The position numbers were made by a program, and so were the translations under genes. Below, one piece after another: positions 1-6,683 of a DNA stretch of 22,789 nucleotides (the first letter of the stretch is position 1; every line of letters begins with the position of its first letter). Below the pieces are notes generated by a model. It saw only the letters and a list, made by a program, of their open reading frames with translations, had not been told where the DNA came from and made no database searches. Source of the DNA: DASWIV01 sp036397475 (GTDB lineage: Bacteria > JAJVIF01 > JAPKYR01). The DNA is taken from assembly GCA_036397475.1 (NCBI GenBank), contig DASWIV010000177.1, positions 1 to 22,789 of the forward strand. The letters run 5' to 3'.

Positions 1-1
1 G

Positions 2-73
2 AGTCAGGCGCTCCGGGAAGCTAGAAATTATTATCGGGTGGCACCTGGCGGTAAATTAATTCAGGTTATCTAA
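2..73 (+). CDS. 3' tail of an unidentified protein (partial)
   Basis: One plus-strand frame is open from the window edge to a TAA at 71-73 and encodes 23 residues ending in APGGKLIQVI. The stop lies 4 bases before the convergent stop of the permease gene, a spacing seen for other convergent pairs in this window. That and the protein-like composition suggest the true end of a gene lying mostly outside the window. The fragment is too short to identify, and a chance open frame of this length cannot be excluded. Confidence 0.4.
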   Translation, partial: SQALREARNYYRVAPGGKLIQVI

Positions 74-77
74 AAAA

Positions 78-998
78 TCATTTACTTTTCCAGGACGCGA
101 TTATTACCCCGGCGATAATCCCTGCACCTCCGAGGATTGTCGCGATACCGATCGGCTCCTTCAGAATTATCCAGGAATAAAATATCCCGAACAGGGGGAC
201 TATGTAGGTCGAGATCGCGACCATGCCGGCGTCGAAATATTTCAGTACCCAGAGCCAGCCAAGATACGCGGCGAATGTCACGAACGCGATTATCACGAAC
301 AGTGTGAGCCAGAATTGCAGGTCTGTGGTTATCCCGGTCAGTGGGATTGTAGATGGAAGAAGTGGGATGAGCAGGAACAGGCATGGCGCCATGTACAGCA
401 TTGTGAGTACTGCCGGATCGATTTGAACTCCCGGTTTTTCGCCGTTAGACACATAAGGCTTGACCAGTATCGTCAGGATGGCAGCCATTATCGGCGAGAT
501 CAGAATGATCACACCGTACTTGAACCAGTCATGTGTTGAAATTCCCTGCGACACAGCTTCTCCCGAGGCTCCCTTGAACATCAGGTAGCCTGTCGCGATA
601 AACGAGAGGGACATTCCGGATATTTTCGGGACTGTCAATTTTTCGTGGAGGAAAATTGACGCTAAAATTACGGTGAAGATCGGATATGTGCCGATGATCA
701 GTCCTGCCGGAGCTGACGGGATAACTGTCTGTCCCAGGATTTGAAAAAACTGGTGCCCGTACAGGTAAAAAATTGCCATGAGCGTGAACAGCCACCAGAA
801 TCTTTTTATTAATGGAATGGATTTTTTTCTATACACAGTTAACGCAACTATCATTGCAATGACCGACGATGGCAGAAACCGGTAAACCAGTAGGTCGAAT
901 GAGTCAAGGTATGTTAGCAGGATACGGGTACACACATACGCGCTGCCCCACATCGCGGCGACGATCAAAAGTACGATCCATCCTGTAAGCTTTGACAT
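78..998 (-). CDS. EamA/DMT-family permease
   Basis: A 306-residue, very hydrophobic protein with about ten predicted membrane helices in two similar halves (about 5-150 and 160-303), the usual size and layout of drug/metabolite transporters. The first half has the family's WG near the start of helix 1, an RF pair near residue 41, and a P-F/E-K-L pattern near 105-122. Known members export amino acids, purines or small metabolites across the inner membrane. The substrate cannot be read from sequence. It is the last gene of a minus-strand group, 43 bases after the amidohydrolase gene, so it may export or import the product of those enzymes (inference). No good Shine-Dalgarno site precedes the ATG. 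Family call is sure; substrate unknown. Confidence 0.9.
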   Translation of the reverse strand: MSKLTGWIVLLIVAAMWGSAYVCTRILLTYLDSFDLLVYRFLPSSVIAMIVALTVYRKKSIPLIKRFWWLFTLMAIFYLYGHQFFQILGQTVIPSAPAGLIIGTYPIFTVILASIFLHEKLTVPKISGMSLSFIATGYLMFKGASGEAVSQGISTHDWFKYGVIILISPIMAAILTILVKPYVSNGEKPGVQIDPAVLTMLYMAPCLFLLIPLLPSTIPLTGITTDLQFWLTLFVIIAFVTFAAYLGWLWVLKYFDAGMVAISTYIVPLFGIFYSWIILKEPIGIATILGGAGIIAGVIIASWKSK

Positions 999-1041
999 AG
1001 AAGGGAATTTTAATGGTAAATAAATGTAATTGGAAAATTTA

Positions 1042-1737
1042 TCACGGGAATTGAGCGCACCAGGAATTAAGCGCGGATAAAATCCTCTCTCGTTTCTGAT
1101 GGTTAGGGAAAAAATTTCCGCGCGATACTTCCAGCTGCACCCATGGCATTTCTTTCCCGTGTGTCCGGGTTATGTACCCGCCCTTGAACGGATCATTCAC
1201 CGCGACATTTCTTGGGCCGAACTCTTTCTCAAAACACAGGCGTAATCTTTCCATCCAATCATCCGGGCATGTCTCGCCGTCGCCATTGCTCAGGCATATC
1301 CATGGACGCGGATTTCCGTGGTCGGGACCGACAGGTGGTCCGATCGACGCCATCGTGTGGCAGTCGATCCCGAGAATTGCATTTTTATTCGCATTAGCCG
1401 TTAGATTCATGTGGTAGGGTCGCCAGCAGGTCTCTATCAATTTATTTATCAGGGTGGCTGACGGGAATTTGCTGTACACCGGCATATCCCAGCAAGTGTG
1501 CGTTTTAATTATCCCGTCTTTCCGGAAGTCATCCTCGGCGCGATTCAAATCGACAATTGCCCTCGCGATTTTAGTAATGAAATAATGCTCGAAATTATCA
1601 CCGAAGTCGTAAATTTCCGATGCCCCGACATCGCCATCCTCTACAATGTTCTTCCTGCTTAAAATGCAGATATCCTTCACTTCGTCCGGAATTTCAACTC
1701 CGGCATGTGGAACGGATATGAGTAAAGGCAGCTTCAT
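1042..1737 (-). CDS. N-formylglutamate amidohydrolase family protein
   Basis: A 231-residue cytoplasmic protein. Family motifs appear in order: SVPHAG at 8-13, EDGDVGASEIYD at 33-44, DLNR at 63-66, DCHTM near 124-128, a GGYITR stretch near 187 and QLEVSR near 201. The His/Asp/Glu residues in these match the metal-binding set of the FGase family, which hydrolyses N-formylglutamate and some related amides. There are no other histidine-degradation genes nearby, so a role as HutG is unlikely. Its ATG follows the gamma-glutamyltransferase stop by 2 bases, which suggests translational coupling and action on a glutamyl or peptide amide made by the same operon (inference). Confidence 0.82.
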   Translation of the reverse strand: MKLPLLISVPHAGVEIPDEVKDICILSRKNIVEDGDVGASEIYDFGDNFEHYFITKIARAIVDLNRAEDDFRKDGIIKTHTCWDMPVYSKFPSATLINKLIETCWRPYHMNLTANANKNAILGIDCHTMASIGPPVGPDHGNPRPWICLSNGDGETCPDDWMERLRLCFEKEFGPRNVAVNDPFKGGYITRTHGKEMPWVQLEVSRGNFFPNHQKRERILSALNSWCAQFP

Positions 1738-1739
1738 TA

Positions 1740-3368
1740 CTATGGCCCCCCTGCTGATCCGTCACGTCGCGGATCGGCGACCCCGATAAACTTATTTTTT
1801 TCTCTTAACACCATCTGGACACAACCAAGATAGAATGAGTAAGCGTCCCTGCGGTCGATAGTGAATCCTCTTTTCTCCAGATATCCGGGAATATCGCTGC
1901 GCATGCGGCTCGCTTCAAGGGATACTTTCCCGTTGTAGGTGCAATGGACCCTTGGCGCTTCAATGGCTTCAAACGGGGAAGTGTACATAAGCCTGAGTAA
2001 CACCTGGGCGATTGCCGGAGCGATCCTCAGGCTTCCCGGCGATCCGATCGCGATATATGGATTTTTCCCCCGGTAGATTATGGTTGGTGCGACACTGGCC
2101 CATGGCACTCCGTTTGGCCTCAGGTAGTATGGATGGCTGATATCCATGAATTCGTAAGCGTCGAGATAATTGTTATACAGGAATCCAAGTTCAGGAGTCA
2201 TGGCGAACGACCCGAAAACTTTTTCTATTGATTGAGTTAGCGCTACCGCGTTCCCGAATTTATCCATGACCGAGAGGTGAGTTGTATCGCCATGTAATTC
2301 CGGCTTCTTTTTCATGCTTTTACGGATCCGTTTTGCGACATTCTCGGCGTATTCCATACGGATCATCAATTTTTCTTCAACCTGTGAGTATAAACTCGGA
2401 TCGTATGGCCTGTCTTTTCTGTCGATCTGAGATTGGCGTGTCGCTTCAATTAATCTCAGCAACCCTCTTTTCTTTTCCAGGTTGAGCTCTTTTTCTGTAA
2501 AATTTTCCAGGATGTTAAGGATTTCGATCAGCGTACGTCCGGCTCCCGGAGGCGGCATGGTCATTATCCGCATGCTTTTGAATTTTCCGCTGAGAGGTTT
2601 CCTCTCGACAGGATCAGGGATATGCGCCAGATCGTCTCTCCTCAGGTATCCCCCATTTTTCTCCATGTCCTCATCTATCTTCGCTGCGATGGATCCCAGG
2701 TAGAAATCATGGGTGCCTTTTTTCGCCAGGATTTTCAATGTATTCGCCAGCGCCGGTTGGTTGAGGACCGAAAGCGGCTTGTAAGGCTGCCTGCCCGGCG
2801 TGAGGAAAACGTCCCCACTGTTGTAGCGTCTCAGCCGTTTATGTTCTCTTTTTGACAGAAGATGAAAAAGTTCACTGACAACAAATCCATCTTCTGCCAG
2901 GCGGATCGCAGGCTTTAAAACCTCACTCAGTGGCATGGTCCCGTATGTTTTCAAAACGTAATCCAGAACCGCCGGTGTGCTCGGGACGGTGGTTGCCGAG
3001 TATCCGCGCTGTCGCTGCCGTTTCTTAACAAGTTTTTCTGTCCTTACCCTGTTTGGCGCTCGTGACGAACCATCGAGCGCTATCTTCTGGCGCTTCTCCT
3101 CAAGGTGGAGAAGCATCATGGTCTGCCCGCCCAATCCACTCGAGGCGGGTTCACATACTCCGAGTGCAAACGCTGCCGCGACTGCCGCGTCGACAGCGTT
3201 CCCTCCCTGTTCGAGCATCTCGACTCCCGCCTCGGTCGCCCGATAATGCTGGGTTGATACCATGCCCTTTTTCGAGACAGCGTATCGCTGTACATTCCTC
3301 AGCTCCTTTTCACCGCGCTCGATGAGTTCGGCATCTAGCACTTCAATGTTTTCGATTTTCATGGTCAT
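1740..3368 (-). CDS. Gamma-glutamyltransferase family protein
   Basis: A 542-residue Ntn-hydrolase precursor of usual length. The family normally self-cleaves before a Thr that becomes the nucleophile; here this is T362 in DTTHLSVMD. Other family motifs are GGNAVDAAVAAAFALGV (55-71), YNNYLDAY (398-405), SVAPTII (425-431) and GSPGSLRIA (442-450). No signal peptide is visible, so it is probably cytoplasmic, unlike periplasmic E. coli GGT. The Arg that binds the gamma-glutamyl carboxylate in E. coli (R114 in a DYREMAP context) aligns with S101 in DGSSRAP, so substrate choice may differ. The ATG at 3366-3368 abuts the upstream TAA; a second in-frame ATG at 3360-3362 is equally possible. The pair implies coupled translation with the ligase gene. 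Confidence 0.9.
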   Translation of the reverse strand: MTMKIENIEVLDAELIERGEKELRNVQRYAVSKKGMVSTQHYRATEAGVEMLEQGGNAVDAAVAAAFALGVCEPASSGLGGQTMMLLHLEEKRQKIALDGSSRAPNRVRTEKLVKKRQRQRGYSATTVPSTPAVLDYVLKTYGTMPLSEVLKPAIRLAEDGFVVSELFHLLSKREHKRLRRYNSGDVFLTPGRQPYKPLSVLNQPALANTLKILAKKGTHDFYLGSIAAKIDEDMEKNGGYLRRDDLAHIPDPVERKPLSGKFKSMRIMTMPPPGAGRTLIEILNILENFTEKELNLEKKRGLLRLIEATRQSQIDRKDRPYDPSLYSQVEEKLMIRMEYAENVAKRIRKSMKKKPELHGDTTHLSVMDKFGNAVALTQSIEKVFGSFAMTPELGFLYNNYLDAYEFMDISHPYYLRPNGVPWASVAPTIIYRGKNPYIAIGSPGSLRIAPAIAQVLLRLMYTSPFEAIEAPRVHCTYNGKVSLEASRMRSDIPGYLEKRGFTIDRRDAYSFYLGCVQMVLREKNKFIGVADPRRDGSAGGP

Positions 3369-5519
3369 TTAGTTTTTGCTGCCGAATTCGAGCAGGTATT
3401 GCGCAAGAAGCAGGGTCCTCTGCATAACACTGAACCTGTCGACACCTTCGTACGGAGTATAAACGTTTGTCGCGATGGGACCCGTGCCGCAGATTACCGG
3501 TGTCGAAGCCGGAACCAGTCCGGATGGGGCCGGAATTAACGAGGAATCGGTATCGAGTTCAATTTCCCACTTATCGGCCACACTCTTCAATTCCCTGTAA
3601 AGTGCACTGTTAATTTTTCTTTCATTCAAAGGAGGGCGGTCGGAGATCATGTCGAGAAAATATGAAACGCCATCCTCATCCAGTATAGATTTAATTTCAG
3701 ATTCGATCTGTGCCAGTTTTCTGGTGTTCGGGTAAGTGACGAGAATTGTCGCTACAGCATGGTTGGGAAGAAGCATAGGATATGCTTGGGTACTGATTTC
3801 CAAACCGGAAACGCTGACCCGGTCCTTTCTCGATGACAGGGAGGAGATCTTGTCAATTTTCATGCATACCCATTTCATGAGGTCAGACTTGAGGTCTCCC
3901 TGCCCCGGACGCATGGGTTTGCCTTCGACGGTCAGGTGGAATTTTCGTTGTCCACGTCTTCTTGTAATCACTTTATTGCCGGGATTTCCAGGACGTAAGC
4001 CGAAGACCCGTGATGATCGTCCTGTGGATGCAGAGATGACCTGGTTCGAATACCTGCATTCCTTGCCCTCGTCGGAGTAAATTGTGACGGCTACAGGAAT
4101 CTTTTTAAGCACTTTATGCGCTTTGAGTGCCCGGAAAGCCCAGAGTATCATTGCGAGCGGCGCTCTCGAAGTGCCTATCCCTTCACCGAACAATTTATCA
4201 GGGGCTTTTTTGAAATTCTGCGACGGGATTGCCGATTTCAGGGAGATATCTAAATGCCCAAGGAAAAGTGTGGAGCCTTCAATACCGTTATTTGTCCATG
4301 TCCACGCGGAGCTTCCATTTGTGAGGTCCGGTTCCGGGGTCAATCCAAGTTCCTCGAATCGCTTATCGATGTTATCGATGAAGTGCCGGATCCCAACAGG
4401 ATCGTCTGATCTGCTGGACCACCCGACGAATTCTTCCAGAGTTTTTTCTATTCTGTCCCTGCGGCCGGTCAGATAGGCGAAAATTTTATCCGGCATCGAA
4501 GAAGCACTCTTGATTACTGCCGGGGATTCGGGAACACCAAAATACCTTTTATAGGCGGAATCGGCGAGACGGTTGATAGCCGCGTCGTAATCGTAGCCCG
4601 CTGCTTCTGAAGCTTTGATGTATGACGAGCGGACGCCGAGGCTGGGCAGAGAGTTGATCTCGAGAAGATAAATAAAGCCATTCTTATCGATTCTCATGTC
4701 AACTCGAGCCATGTCGTAACAGCCGATCGCGTTGAAGGCTCTGACCGCAAGTTCCTTGGCAAGTTTTTCGGTTTTCTTCGGAATTTTTGCCGGGCAGTCC
4801 TGTCCGACAGTTCTTCCCGATTGCCCCAGTTTATCTTCGTATGTGTAAATATCCTGCCCTTTTCTGCCGAATTTCAACTCGAGTACCGGGAGCGATTCGG
4901 GAGGGTCATTGCCAACGACAGCGACATTGATTTCGCGCCCCTTAATGTACGCCTCGACCAGTACGAACTTATCGAAATTATCTACAATCACACCTACAGC
5001 TTCCCGCAGTTCATCTTCGTCGTGGCAGACTTTCAGTCCCATGGACGTGGATTCCATTCGCGGCTTGACGATAAGGGGAAATTTCATTTTGCCAAGTTTG
5101 AAATCGCGTGAATCCACAACCATGAAATCCGGGGTAGGGATCCCATGCTGTTTGAAGACCATTTTTGTCAGGACCTTGTCGAGAGCAATGGAATGAGCGA
5201 GTGGATTTGATCCCAGGTACGGGATTCCGACCATTTCCAGGATACCTGGCACGTGAGTGTATCTTGCCGCTCCCTGGATGCCGTAGGAGAGGTTGAAAAC
5301 CAGACCCGGACGTTCGCCTTTTAGAACCCGTGGCATGAATTCTTCGAGATTGTCCACAAGGTCCTTGTCGCCCTCGAAGGATTTAACCTGATGTCCGCCT
5401 TTTTTAAGGGCGTCGAGGATGAGATTAATGGTTTTTACGCCGTATTTTTCGCGGTTTGGAATTCCAAACAGATTAATCACAGCCTTGCTGCTTCTGTTAT
5501 ACACAACCGCAATTTTCAA
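3369..5519 (-). CDS. ATP-grasp (Ddl-like) ligase fused to a degenerate M20 peptidase-like domain
   Basis: A 716-residue two-domain protein. Residues 1-325 are an ATP-grasp ligase of the D-Ala-D-Ala ligase type: NLSYG (76-80), YLGSNPLAHSIALDK (101-115), VKPRMESTSMGL (151-162), EAYIKGREINV (189-199) and ARVDMRIDKNGFIYLLEIN (271-289) with the Mg-binding Asp/Glu/Asn. Residues 340-716 resemble M20 carboxypeptidases (GHLD 421-424, SDEG 482-485, GTGPIATN 678-685). However the bridging metal Asp (now T450), the second Glu of DEE (now G485) and the last His (now Y687) are missing, so zinc peptidase activity is doubtful. The start is TTG at 5517-5519 with GAGG nine bases upstream. First gene of the operon; probably joins two amino acids or peptides (inference). 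A standard ddl is normally about 300-370 residues with no such extension. Confidence 0.82.
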   Translation of the reverse strand: MKIAVVYNRSSKAVINLFGIPNREKYGVKTINLILDALKKGGHQVKSFEGDKDLVDNLEEFMPRVLKGERPGLVFNLSYGIQGAARYTHVPGILEMVGIPYLGSNPLAHSIALDKVLTKMVFKQHGIPTPDFMVVDSRDFKLGKMKFPLIVKPRMESTSMGLKVCHDEDELREAVGVIVDNFDKFVLVEAYIKGREINVAVVGNDPPESLPVLELKFGRKGQDIYTYEDKLGQSGRTVGQDCPAKIPKKTEKLAKELAVRAFNAIGCYDMARVDMRIDKNGFIYLLEINSLPSLGVRSSYIKASEAAGYDYDAAINRLADSAYKRYFGVPESPAVIKSASSMPDKIFAYLTGRRDRIEKTLEEFVGWSSRSDDPVGIRHFIDNIDKRFEELGLTPEPDLTNGSSAWTWTNNGIEGSTLFLGHLDISLKSAIPSQNFKKAPDKLFGEGIGTSRAPLAMILWAFRALKAHKVLKKIPVAVTIYSDEGKECRYSNQVISASTGRSSRVFGLRPGNPGNKVITRRRGQRKFHLTVEGKPMRPGQGDLKSDLMKWVCMKIDKISSLSSRKDRVSVSGLEISTQAYPMLLPNHAVATILVTYPNTRKLAQIESEIKSILDEDGVSYFLDMISDRPPLNERKINSALYRELKSVADKWEIELDTDSSLIPAPSGLVPASTPVICGTGPIATNVYTPYEGVDRFSVMQRTLLLAQYLLEFGSKN

Positions 5520-5576
5520 AGTAACAAACCTCGCTGAGCGCCATAAAATCAGGTTTTAGGTTGGAAATTGAGTTGA

Positions 5577-5582
5577 ATTATA
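5577..5582 (-). promoter_or_regulatory. Possible -10 box for the ligase operon
   Basis: The minus strand reads TATAAT here, a perfect -10, placing a start of transcription about 50 bases before the TTG start of the ATP-grasp gene. The -35 at 17 bases spacing is poor, so this is a tentative call in the divergent 5520-5698 region. Confidence 0.35.
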
Positions 5583-5649
5583 ACAGATAAAGGGCAGGTA
5601 TGGTATCGAAGGGCTGAGTTAAAATTTTCACAAAAATCATGCTAAGATA

Positions 5650-5678
5650 TTGACTTGTGTGTATGTATGGTTTAATAT
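5650..5678 (+). promoter_or_regulatory. Sigma70-type promoter of the arsR gene
   Basis: TTGACT at 5650-5655, a 17-base spacer, and TAATAT at 5673-5678. The start of transcription would fall near 5685, only about 14 bases before the ATG, leaving no room for a clear Shine-Dalgarno site. ArsR regulators usually repress their own promoter, so the operator is probably within or next to these boxes, but I see no convincing palindrome. Confidence 0.7.
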
Positions 5679-5698
5679 ATGCTCAGATTCGCAGATAA

Positions 5699-6043
5699 AT
5701 GAGCGCCGACATGGATACCAAAATTCCCGAAATAATTAGAAGGCATTCCGATTTCTGCTCCATCTTTGCCAACCCACGCCGCCTTATGATAATGAAGTGC
5801 CTCTTCGATGGTGAAAAAACTGTCGGTGCTATCGCCACTGAAATCGGAATGCCTGATTACAATATTTCGCAGCATCTTCGAATCATGAAAGACCGTGGCG
5901 CGGTACGCCAGCGTAAGGAAGGGCGGGAAGTTTATTACCGGTGTGCAAATCCGAAATTTATCGAAGCATGTAAAATGATACGTGATGGATTGATAGAAAC
6001 GTACGCTGAAATGAACATCGCCATGAGCGCGGAAGATCTATGA
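5699..6043 (+). CDS. ArsR/SmtB-family transcriptional regulator
   Basis: A 114-residue winged-helix repressor of usual length. The core runs from FCSIFANPRRLMIMKCL (19-35) through the recognition helix region MPDYNISQHLRIMKDRGAV (51-69) to the wing REGREVYYR-like segment (72-81). Cysteines are at 20, 34, 82 and 91. In the sulfide/persulfide sensors of this family (BigR, SqrR) two Cys from an N-terminal and a C-terminal helix form a sulfur bridge; C20 and C91 could play that part (inference). The gene directly precedes a sulfide:quinone oxidoreductase remnant, which fits a reactive-sulfur sensor better than a metal sensor. It appears intact even though its likely target operon is broken. Confidence 0.88.
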   Translation: MSADMDTKIPEIIRRHSDFCSIFANPRRLMIMKCLFDGEKTVGAIATEIGMPDYNISQHLRIMKDRGAVRQRKEGREVYYRCANPKFIEACKMIRDGLIETYAEMNIAMSAEDL

Positions 6044-6088
6044 TCCAGCTATTTGCTTAAATTACTTTGTGGAAAAAGGAGCTTGATA

Positions 6089-6457
6089 ATGAGAAAACTG
6101 GTGATACTTGGTGGGGGAACGGCTGGGACAATTATGGCGAATCGTCTCAACGCGGCTCTGGGCCATGATGAATGGCAGATCACTGTTGTCGATAAATACA
6201 AGACCCATTATTACCAGCCAGGCTTCCTTTTTATTCCATTCGGGATTTACTCACCGCAGGATGTCATGAAACCGAAAAGGGATTTCATTCCATCGCTTGA
6301 GATGATCCATGATTCCGGCGGCGAGATCTACGCGTGCAGAGCCGCGATGGACATGTTCCATTACACGAAAGATGATCTCTGGGACGGAGTTGACGATATA
6401 TTAACGGTGGGCGATTTTTACCAGAAGTCGGCGGGCGCGCAGATCATATTTACATAG
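6089..6457 (+). CDS. SQR N-terminus fused to DsrE C-terminus (deletion remnant)
   Basis: A 122-residue open frame. The ATG at 6089 has GGAG at 6078-6081; a TTG 36 bases upstream also opens the frame but lacks that support. Residues 1-69 match the start of a sulfide:quinone oxidoreductase: dinucleotide motif GGGTAG (8-13), then YQPGFLFIPFGIYSP (42-56) and KPKRDFIPS (61-69). Residues 70-122 instead match the end of a DsrE-family protein: EIYACRAAMDMF (79-90), DGVDDILTVGDFY (99-111), AQIIFT at the C-terminus. ArsR-SQR-DsrE is a common gene order, so a deletion that removed most of sqr and the start of dsrE, in frame, explains it (junction about 6290-6300). The product lacks the SQR redox cysteines and most of its FAD domain and is probably non-functional. 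Confidence 0.8.
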   Translation: MRKLVILGGGTAGTIMANRLNAALGHDEWQITVVDKYKTHYYQPGFLFIPFGIYSPQDVMKPKRDFIPSLEMIHDSGGEIYACRAAMDMFHYTKDDLWDGVDDILTVGDFYQKSAGAQIIFT

Positions 6458-6494
6458 AAATGCCTTTCCTAAGTGTATAGCCTCCTACAAGTGA

Positions 6495-6530
6495 AAAACC
6501 GGCTGAGATTCACAGCCGGTTTTGTTTTAT
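6495..6530 (+). terminator. Rho-independent terminator after the SQR/DsrE remnant
   Basis: An 11-base perfect stem (AAAACCGGCTG at 6495-6505 with CAGCCGGTTTT at 6513-6523), a 7-base loop and a T-rich tail. It ends the arsR transcript and isolates it from the lipoprotein gene. Confidence 0.88.
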
Positions 6531-6683
6531 ATCCTTGTTTTGACTATAAAAAATATTACTCAGGATAAGCAATTCTATGATAAAATATAACCATCAGGGC
6601 ATTACACAAACACACGATCTGGGTTTTTAAAGATTCAAAGTAGCTGTAATAAAAATTTATCCTGACATCGAGGGAGGCTTTCC

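Noticed and set aside
36..45. GGGTGGCACC, similar to the core of a T-box antiterminator
   Set aside because: It lies in an open reading frame, has no terminator or specifier stem nearby, and no plus-strand gene follows.
5647..5678. ATATT...AATAT dyad around the arsR promoter as operator
   Set aside because: Half-sites are 5 bases long and 22 bases apart in AT-rich DNA; not a typical ArsR operator.
6053..6088. Upstream TTG start extending the SQR/DsrE remnant
   Set aside because: The ATG at 6089 has a proper Shine-Dalgarno site and begins the SQR family N-terminus exactly.
6540..6568. TTGACT upstream of the 852-residue lipoprotein as a promoter
   Set aside because: No acceptable -10 at 16-18 bases; only GGATAA is found, so I did not call it.
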